Assembly: GCA_019348475.1 (NCBI GenBank)
Contig: JAHWJJ010000087.1
Span: 1 to 11,532 of the forward strand
Source: Gemmatimonadota bacterium
Lineage (GTDB): Bacteria; Gemmatimonadota; Gemmatimonadetes; Longimicrobiales; Longimicrobiaceae
DNA length: 11,532 nt
Direction: 5' to 3'
Positions 8,101-11,532 of the stretch are shown one piece after another. The translations under genes were made by a program, and so were the position numbers. Each line of letters opens with the position of its first letter. Position 1 is the stretch's first letter. A model generated the notes under the pieces. The model searched no databases. It saw nothing but the letters and a program-made list of their open reading frames with translations, and was not told the origin of the DNA.

Positions 8101-8333
8101 CGGACTGGCGCACGCGCAACCTCAGCCGGCGGGTCGAGGTGGCGGTGCCGGTGGTGGAGCCGGCGCATCGCGCGCGGCTGGATGCCATCCTGGAGCACGA
8201 CCTGTCGCGCCCGGACCTGTGGGAGCTGGGAGCCGACGGCACGTACTACCAGCGCCCCCACACCGCGCCGCGCGAGGTGGACGTGGACGACGCGGACCCG
8301 GACCGCGCGCCGATCGTGACCGTGGAGACATGA
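5121..8333 (+). CDS. ppk1: Polyphosphate kinase 1 with N-terminal CYTH and Nudix-like domains
   Basis: A 1070-residue protein; ordinary PPK1 is about 690. Residues 386-1050 are a complete PPK1, which reversibly transfers ATP gamma-phosphate to polyphosphate. Visible are ANMDEFFRVRVAG (425-437), R758 in LYRT, R788 in ARFDE, the autophosphorylated His as H818 in LKVHSK, GTGNLN (839-844), the second His as H975 in HLEHER, and IGSADWRTRN (991-1000). Residues about 18-215 are a CYTH domain: VYFDTADGALERRGAW, CLRHH, VELETH and EEIELRLPPG, with a degenerate ExExK start. Residues about 232-352 read like a Nudix hydrolase (AVVAVEDGRIALRRERTALR then IPAG; VWLAEGAY; IPLDEVL; RDRDTLAALH), but the Nudix helix is RVLRDCFG (268-275) and lacks the catalytic glutamates. 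The ATG is 7 bp after the barrel gene; no Shine-Dalgarno is seen, so coupling is likely. The frame is open back to 4566, but that stretch is inside the barrel gene. Confidence 0.93.
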   Translation: MSSAWPLPEPDPVPEPQAERATFVRFDPGAPGVLRAVATGPAPEGFGAGPPATEAFRDVYFDTADGALERRGAWACLRHHPDGARTLSVRTGVEAEGGRVASVALPPAPDDEPLAGLSEPARMLRAMVDPARLLPRVELETHRVVRSIQSLDGRPAEVACDAITVRGGEEKAALEEIELRLPPGADAEHPVAAALRHAHGMRLVAEDRLQRAREALKERELDRMEAAVRAARRVAVVAVEDGRIALRRERTALRIPAGEGGGEESCRRVLRDCFGHDGARVRLLGVGPGPADRAAVEVWLAEGAYTQTEDAGCDIVRIPLDEVLHSVGSPALRDRDTLAALHVVARSELPSRVRGEGEREELAAARATLASAPDAAGAEAEALPRGSMLNMELSMLAFNRRVLGLAEDEAVPLLERLRFISIFGANMDEFFRVRVAGFKRQVALGSTKATMDGATPQEQLDAIGVRARRLVDRAYALLAGELLPDLAEHGIRVVHLDHLSRSELEMVRAFWTNDVHPLVMPLTAGPGHPFPQVRNLRPALAGQVRDPRTGERRLGMVELPDGLPRFVRLPESRRFIPLEEVIRASFAALYPGMEVEPAHTFRVTRSAELHLDRTQVEDLLHAVEEQVRKRRFRPVVRLEVERAMPQDVRTMLLRELQYEVPGQVAALGEEDVYAVNGLVDLRAVRELAEVDAPPELSYPPEPPPHEPLDPERSIFDQLRQAPVLVSFPGDSFRGTVERLVVDAAEDPDVLSIKLALYRTNSRSRIVDALSRAAAQGKQVVALVELTARFDELSNIQWARHLRSFGIHVIYGMPGLKVHSKIALIVRREPAGVRRYCYIGTGNLNASTAAFYTDLGLLSADPALGAELNEVFNTLTGGILRDDYQLLLVAPTTMRARFIEMIDREAEHARGGGEGRITAKFNGLADREIIAALYRASGAGARMDLLVRGICSLRPGVAGLSENIRVYSALGRHLEHERIFRFHNAGDPEYYIGSADWRTRNLSRRVEVAVPVVEPAHRARLDAILEHDLSRPDLWELGADGTYYQRPHTAPREVDVDDADPDRAPIVTVET

Positions 8334-9259
8334 CCCTGCCCCGGTGGATGCGGACGGAGGGGGTACGGGCCGCGCTCGTCGTCGCGGCCCTCGTGCCGTC
8401 CGGCGCGTGCGAGCGTCCGGGCGAGAACGATGCTGCCCCCCGCGCGGGCCAGCCGGGGCAGACGTGCCGCGTGGTGCGCAGCGCCATCGCGCTTCCTCCG
8501 GACGTGGCGGAGAGCAGCGGGGCGGCGTTCGACCCGCGCGCGGAGGGGGTGTTCTGGACCCACGGCGACAGCGGCGCGGACCCGGTGATCTTCGCCTTCG
8601 GGGCGGACGGGCAGCCGGCGGCGCGGGTGGTGGTGGCGGGGGCGCGCAACCGCGACTGGGAGGACCTGGCCATCGGCCCGTGCGGGGGCGGCGGCGACTG
8701 CGTGTACCTGGCCGACATCGGCAACAACCTCGGCCGCCAGCGCGACGCGGTGCTGTACCGCGTGCCCCTCCCCGCGCTCACCGACTCGGCCACCGCGCCG
8801 GCGGAGGAGTTCCGCGCCCGCTTTCCCGGCGAGGCGCTGGACGCCGAGGCGCTCTTCGTGACCACGGACGGCGGGGTCTTTCTGATCAACAAGGGCCAGC
8901 ACGACGAGATCGAGCTGTGGCGCTGGCCAACGCCGCTGGAGGCCGGCCCGGTGGACCTGGTGCGCATCCGCACGCTGGCGCCCGAGCCCGGGCATCCCGG
9001 TGATGCGGTCACCAGCGCGGGCGCGTCCCAGGACGGGCGCTGGGTGGCCGTGCGCACGTACACCCGGCTGCTCCTCTACCGCACCGCCGACCTGCTGGGG
9101 AGCGGCCAGCCCGCCTTCAGCATGGACCTGGCCCCCCTGGCCGAGCCGCAGGGCGAGGGCGTGGCCATGCGGTCGGACGGCACGGTGCTGCTCACCAGCG
9201 AGTCCGGCGGTCACGGCCTGGCTGCGCAGGCGGCGTGGCTGCAGTGCCCGCTGCCGTGA
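8330..9259 (+). CDS. Putative beta-propeller-like lipoprotein
   Basis: A 309-residue protein with a lipoprotein signal: RWMRTEGVR, hydrophobic core and lipobox VPSGAC with Cys at 27. The body has blade-like repeats such as ESSGAAFDPRAEGVFWTHGD (61-80), NRDWEDLAIG and YLADIGNN, a pattern shared by a widespread but poorly characterised group of propeller-like secreted proteins (often 'hypothetical' or 'esterase-like/SMP-30-like'). Later strands include AEALFVTTDGGVFLINKG and EGVAMRSDGTVLLTSE. Acidic DWED and DIGNN turns could bind a metal ion, but no catalytic set is recognisable. The start overlaps the PPK1 stop in ATGA, so it is co-translated with ppk1 and is the last gene of the operon. Acting as an envelope accessory factor to the phosphate or polyphosphate functions upstream is inference from position only. 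It is not a canonical beta-propeller phytase, as far as I can see. Confidence 0.75.
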   Translation: MTLPRWMRTEGVRAALVVAALVPSGACERPGENDAAPRAGQPGQTCRVVRSAIALPPDVAESSGAAFDPRAEGVFWTHGDSGADPVIFAFGADGQPAARVVVAGARNRDWEDLAIGPCGGGGDCVYLADIGNNLGRQRDAVLYRVPLPALTDSATAPAEEFRARFPGEALDAEALFVTTDGGVFLINKGQHDEIELWRWPTPLEAGPVDLVRIRTLAPEPGHPGDAVTSAGASQDGRWVAVRTYTRLLLYRTADLLGSGQPAFSMDLAPLAEPQGEGVAMRSDGTVLLTSESGGHGLAAQAAWLQCPLP

Positions 9260-9263
9260 GGGG

Positions 9264-9300
9264 AGTGCGTTAGTGCGTGAGTGCGTTAGTGCGTAAGTGC
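9264..9300. repeat. 8-bp tandem repeat, AGTGCGTN x 4.6
   Basis: Units are AGTGCGTT, AGTGCGTG, AGTGCGTT, AGTGCGTA and a partial AGTGC. The array starts four bases after the stop of the propeller lipoprotein. Only the eighth base varies. I recall similar AGTGCGT runs at gene ends in Longimicrobium-type genomes, but cannot verify that here. Confidence 0.85.
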
Positions 9301-9356
9301 AACGGCTATGACGTGGGAGGCCGCCCTCTACTTTCGCACTTTGTCCTTTGCAGCTG

Positions 9357-9423
9357 AAGCCCCGTTCTGCGAGCGTAGCGAGCCGAGACGGGCTTGTCGC
9401 ATTTCCAGCCCCGGCTTTAGCCG
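9357..9423. other. Stem-loops downstream of the polyphosphate operon
   Basis: AAGCCCCGT (9357-9365) pairs with ACGGGCTT (9388-9395) with one bulged C, enclosing two copies of GCGAGC. A second short hairpin CGGCT-TT-AGCCG lies at 9412-9423. They may serve as the transcription end of the operon or be parts of a dispersed intergenic repeat. There is no U-tract after either. Confidence 0.4.
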
Positions 9424-9600
9424 CCCCGGCGCGGGGGCGGCGGCGCGGGCCCCGGCCGGGCCCCGGGGCGGGGGCGGCGCATTTCGGAGGGGCATCGCCC
9501 TGGCGCGGCCCCGGCGCGGCCCCGGCGCGGGCCGCGGTCCGGGGAGGCGGGGCATTTCGGAAGGACTGTCCGGGCGCGGAGGCGGGGGATCTGGAACCGG
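9420..9600. repeat. Gene-free, nearly pure G/C region with short repeats
   Basis: The gap 9260-9797 (538 bases) has no gene I can support. Its middle is almost only G and C. It contains an 11-bp unit GGCGCGGCCCC repeated about 2.7 times (9502-9530) and two copies of GCATTTCGGARGG (9479-9491 and 9552-9564), the only AT-bearing islands in the stretch. The rest up to 9785 shows nothing recognisable; a promoter for the downstream stress genes must lie in it but no clear -35/-10 stands out. Confidence 0.6.
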
Positions 9601-9785
9601 GATCGCCGGCGGCGAGGGCGGCGAGGGCGGAGGGGTTCGGCGGACTGGGGGTGCTCTGTTCGCCGGGCAAACGCAAGCTGCTGGCGGCGGCGGGCGAAAG
9701 GGCAGACGCGAGTTGGGCACGGACTCTGCATTCCCGCCGCGCGACGGCGGTCCCGGTGGGGGACTGGCCGAGTGCCACCACGGAT

Positions 9786-9793
9786 GGGGGAAA
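9786..9793 (+). promoter_or_regulatory. Ribosome binding site of the GlsB/YeaQ-like gene
   Basis: The purine run GGGGGAAA ends four bases before the ATG at 9798. It matters because the frame is open upstream to 9348; this site and the conserved family N-terminus place the real start at 9798. Confidence 0.55.
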
Positions 9794-9797
9794 CGCC

Positions 9798-10058
9798 ATG
9801 AGTATCCTGTGGATGATCATCGTCGGCCTGATCGCCGGCGCCATCGCCAAGCTCATCATGCCGGGGCGCGACCCGGGGGGCATCATCGTCACCATCCTGC
9901 TGGGTATCGCCGGCTCGTTCGTGGGCGGCTTTCTGTGGAACATGCTCACGGGCGGCGACGGCGACAACACGGCCGGCCTGATCGGCTCCATCATCGGCGC
10001 AATCATCCTGCTGGCGCTGTACCGCATGCTGGTGGGCCGCCGGCGCACCCACGTCTAA
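9798..10058 (+). CDS. GlsB/YeaQ/YmgE family stress-response membrane protein
   Basis: An 86-residue very hydrophobic protein with three predicted membrane segments (about 2-20, 29-50, 58-78). It has the family pattern: an N-terminal helix containing GLIAGAIAKLIMPGRDPGG (10-28), a second Gly-rich helix IIVTILLGIAGSFVGGFLWN, and a third helix GLIGSIIGAIILLALYRMLV, ending in a short basic tail RRRTHV. Such proteins (transglycosylase-associated family) are induced by envelope, acid or general stress in several bacteria; biochemical function is unknown. The length matches the family norm of about 80-90 residues. It is followed 24 bp later by the DUF892 gene, with which it probably forms a stress operon. 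Upstream sequence in the same frame is GC-rich non-coding DNA and is not part of the gene. Confidence 0.92.
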   Translation: MSILWMIIVGLIAGAIAKLIMPGRDPGGIIVTILLGIAGSFVGGFLWNMLTGGDGDNTAGLIGSIIGAIILLALYRMLVGRRRTHV

Positions 10059-10071
10059 CTCCCAACCCTCC

Positions 10072-10076
10072 GGAGG
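10072..10076 (+). promoter_or_regulatory. Shine-Dalgarno of the DUF892 gene
   Basis: GGAGG with a 6-base spacer to the ATG at 10083. This is the clearest ribosome binding site in the window and suggests high translation of the ferritin-like protein. Confidence 0.75.
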
Positions 10077-10082
10077 CGCGCC

Positions 10083-11021
10083 ATGGCGGCCAGCAGCATG
10101 AAGGACCTGCTCAAGCACGAACTGGGCGATCTGCTCTACGCGGAGCAGCTGATCCTCAAGATGCTCGGCACCCTTACCCGCGAGGTGAAGAACCCCGAGG
10201 TGCTGAAGCGGGTGCAGGAGCACGTGGGCGAGACCGAGGAGCAGATCCAGCGGCTCCGGCGCGCCTTCGAGGCGGTGGGCGAAAAGGCAAAGGCCGAGAC
10301 GTGCCAGGCGGCGGTGGGGCTCAAGGCCGAGCACGACTCGTTCAAGAAGGACGAGAACCCCTCCAAGCAGCTGCTGGAGGCGTTCGACCTGGGAAACAGC
10401 CTGCGGGTGGAGCACTACGAGATCGCGGGGTACCGCTCCGCCATCGCCGTGGCCACCGCCATGGGCGAGCGCGAGGTGGCCGCCCTGCTGGGCGAAAGCC
10501 TGCGCGAGGAAGAGGCCATGGCCAGCTTCATCGAGCGCAACTCGGTGAAGATGCTCAAGGCGCTGGGCGCGGGAATGGACCTGGCCAGCGGCGCGGCCGA
10601 GGTAAAGTTCACGGCAGACGCCGGCGGCTCGTCGCGCAAGACCGGCGGCACGTCGAAGTCGAAGTCCGGCGCGTCCGCCAGCCGGTCCAGCGGCAGCAAG
10701 AGCAACGGCCGCAGCACGGCGGATTCCGCCGCCAAAGGCCGCTCGGCGTCCGGCTCGTCCGGCGGAAAGTCGTCGGCGAGCAAGTCGGGCGGCAACGGCA
10801 AGTCGTCCGGCGGAACGAAGTCCGGCGGCAGCAAGTCGGCCAGCCGGTCGTCCGGCGGCTCGTCCTCCAGCCGCACCACGGCGGAGCGCTCGTCGGGGAG
10901 CGGCAAGAGCGGCGGATCGTCGAAGTCCGGCGGGTCGTCCGGCAAGTCGGCTTCCGGCAGCAAGTCCGGGTCGAGCAAGTCGGGCTCGTCCAGCAAGTCC
11001 GGATCGAGCAAGCGCGCCTGA
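10083..11021 (+). CDS. DUF892 (YciE/YciF) ferritin-like protein with long Ser/Gly/Lys tail
   Basis: A 312-residue protein. Residues 4-165 are a DUF892 four-helix domain: LLKHELGDLLYAEQLIL (9-25), VQEHVGETEEQIQRL (44-58), LRVEHYEIAGYRSAI (107-121) and SLREEEAMASFIE (139-151). The Glu/His set E21, H47/E50, E110/E113 and E142-144 fits a di-iron (ferroxidase-type) centre as proposed for YciE/YciF stress proteins. Residues about 178-312 are a low-complexity tail made almost only of Ser, Gly and Lys/Arg with Ala and Thr (SKSGG, GSSGKS and KSGSS units) and only about three acidic residues. Standard family members are about 160-170 residues, so the tail is an addition. A basic tail of this kind could bind DNA or polyphosphate, similar to the Lys tails of some Dps proteins; that is inference. 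Co-transcription with the GlsB-like gene and a strong terminator right after it support a two-gene stress unit. Confidence 0.9.
   Translation: MAASSMKDLLKHELGDLLYAEQLILKMLGTLTREVKNPEVLKRVQEHVGETEEQIQRLRRAFEAVGEKAKAETCQAAVGLKAEHDSFKKDENPSKQLLEAFDLGNSLRVEHYEIAGYRSAIAVATAMGEREVAALLGESLREEEAMASFIERNSVKMLKALGAGMDLASGAAEVKFTADAGGSSRKTGGTSKSKSGASASRSSGSKSNGRSTADSAAKGRSASGSSGGKSSASKSGGNGKSSGGTKSGGSKSASRSSGGSSSSRTTAERSSGSGKSGGSSKSGGSSGKSASGSKSGSSKSGSSSKSGSSKRA
10621..11018 (+). repeat. Degenerate Ser/Gly/Lys-coding repeats
   Basis: This stretch encodes the tail of the DUF892 protein. At the DNA level TCGTCCGGCGG occurs exactly at 10755-10765, 10803-10813 and 10848-10858, and AAGTCCGGC/AAGTCGGGC variants recur throughout. 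Such internal repeats favour slippage, so tail length is likely to vary between strains. Confidence 0.75.
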
Positions 11022-11043
11022 CGCACGCCGGCCCAGACCTCCC

Positions 11044-11076
11044 ACGCCCCTTCCCGCCACGCACGGGAAGGGGCGT
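11044..11076 (+). terminator. Strong hairpin terminator after the DUF892 gene
   Basis: ACGCCCCTTCCCG (11044-11056) pairs perfectly over 13 bp with CGGGAAGGGGCGT (11064-11076) around a 7-base loop. Only a short TTCTGGT follows, so the U-tract is weak, as is usual in very GC-rich genomes. It lies 22 bases after the stop codon. Confidence 0.85.
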
Positions 11077-11138
11077 TCTGGTAGACTCCCCGCCTCCCGC
11101 CCCAGCCGTCGTGAGTCAGTCGCGGCTGCGCCGACCTG

Positions 11139-11193
11139 TGGAACGGAAAGCCGAAACTGTCGCACCCAGTTTTGCGCCCGCCGCGACGTTCCA
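11139..11193. other. Nested inverted repeats before the P-loop gene
   Basis: TGGAACG (11139-11145) pairs with CGTTCCA (11187-11193). Inside it, AAACTG (11154-11159) pairs with CAGTTT (11167-11172) over a 7-base loop. The gap 11077-11326 has no gene. The structure could be an operator or a leader fold for the following gene, or chance. Confidence 0.3.
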
Positions 11194-11326
11194 TCCCCGT
11201 GCGCCTGGCCCGCCGCAGACCGTCATCGGGATTGTCACGAGCGGCGGGGAAGTTGCCGCGCGCGGTCCGGCGCCTGATCCTTGCTCCGGCGCAGGGGGAC
11301 GGCGCCTCGTATCGACAGGGGGGGAA

Positions 11327-11532
11327 ATGGAGGCGGTAATCCTGGTGGGGATCCAGGCGTCGGGAAAGTCCACGTTCTATCAGCAGCGCTTCTTCGACAC
11401 GCACGTGCGCATCAGCCGCGACCTGATCCGGACGCGCTACCGCGAGCTGCGCCTGCGTGTCGCGTGCCTTGAAAAGCGCCAGCCGTTCGTGATCGAAAAA
11501 GCCCACGAGCTGGCGGACGAGCGGGCGCGGTA
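11327..11532 (+). CDS. P-loop kinase-like protein (AAA / T4 polynucleotide-kinase type), 3'-truncated by window end
   Basis: The first 68 codons are present and the gene runs off the window. The N-terminus MEAVILVGIQASGKST contains a Walker A motif (GIQASGKST, 8-16), followed by FYQQRFFDTHVRISRDLIRT with D32 and R35 in the D-x-x-R arrangement of the T4 Pnk-like small-molecule/nucleic-acid kinase group. Family members are usually about 150-180 residues. From memory, the next block usually reads close to VIDNTN; here it is VIEKAH (55-60), so the polar pair expected there is replaced. The ATG at 11327 is preceded by a G-run (about 11318-11324) that can act as a ribosome binding site at short spacing. 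It is separated from the upstream stress genes by a terminator. The substrate is unknown. Confidence 0.8.
   Translation, partial: MEAVILVGIQASGKSTFYQQRFFDTHVRISRDLIRTRYRELRLRVACLEKRQPFVIEKAHELADERAR

Noticed and set aside
9264..9300. CRISPR-like array
   Set aside because: The units are 8 bp and contiguous, with no spacers and no cas genes nearby.
9420..9797. Coding extension of the GlsB-like gene back to 9348
   Set aside because: The translation is Arg/Ala/Gly/Pro-rich with no family match, the known family is about 85 residues, and a ribosome binding site precedes 9798.
10415..11506. Minus-strand frame with DPDLLDEPDLL-type repeats (363 codons)
   Set aside because: The acidic Leu/Pro repeats are the antisense reading of the Ser/Gly/Lys-coding repeats of the DUF892 gene, and the frame crosses a terminator and the next gene.

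Overview
The window is very GC-rich DNA (by eye about 70% G+C or more) with dense genes all on the + strand. A lipid-anchored metallophosphatase, an Omp85-like barrel protein and a second lipoprotein imply a Gram-negative envelope. Codon use, gene content and the short AGTGCGT tandem repeats fit a Gemmatimonadota-type (Longimicrobium-like) bacterium. That assignment is inference from composition and gene type, not a database match.

Layout. Positions 1-210 hold two adjacent small hairpins and no convincing gene. Positions 211-9259 are a tightly packed five-gene unit: (1) a DUF4956 membrane protein; (2) a lipoprotein of the calcineurin-like / purple-acid-phosphatase type; (3) an outer-membrane protein with a FAM20/HipA-like kinase-type N-terminal region, an RTX-like Asp/Gly segment and a C-terminal Omp85-type barrel; (4) a 1070-residue polyphosphate kinase 1 preceded by a CYTH (triphosphate-tunnel) domain and a degenerate Nudix-like domain; (5) a beta-propeller-like lipoprotein. 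Genes 2/3 and 4/5 overlap by ATGA, genes 3/4 are 7 bp apart, and genes 1/2 are 44 bp apart, so one operon is likely. Positions 9260-9797 are non-coding and carry an 8-bp tandem repeat, stem-loops and GC-rich repeats. Positions 9798-11021 hold a stress pair: a GlsB/YeaQ/YmgE membrane protein and a DUF892 (YciE/YciF) ferritin-like protein with a long Ser/Gly/Lys tail, followed by a strong hairpin terminator. The window ends inside a P-loop kinase-like gene that starts at 11327.

How the genes may work together. DUF4956 proteins are commonly found beside VTC-type (TTM-fold) polyphosphate polymerases and CotH kinases. Here the neighbours are a PPK1 carrying its own TTM-fold CYTH domain, a phosphoesterase, and an envelope protein with kinase-like motifs. 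I read this as a variant polyphosphate / envelope-phosphate locus: a cytoplasmic or membrane-associated polymer synthase (gene 4 with gene 1), and exported phosphoryl-handling proteins (genes 2, 3) with an accessory lipoprotein (gene 5). The domain identities come from motifs I can see. The shared pathway is inference. The CYTH-Nudix-like-PPK1 fusion and the kinase-like/barrel protein are the most interesting items.
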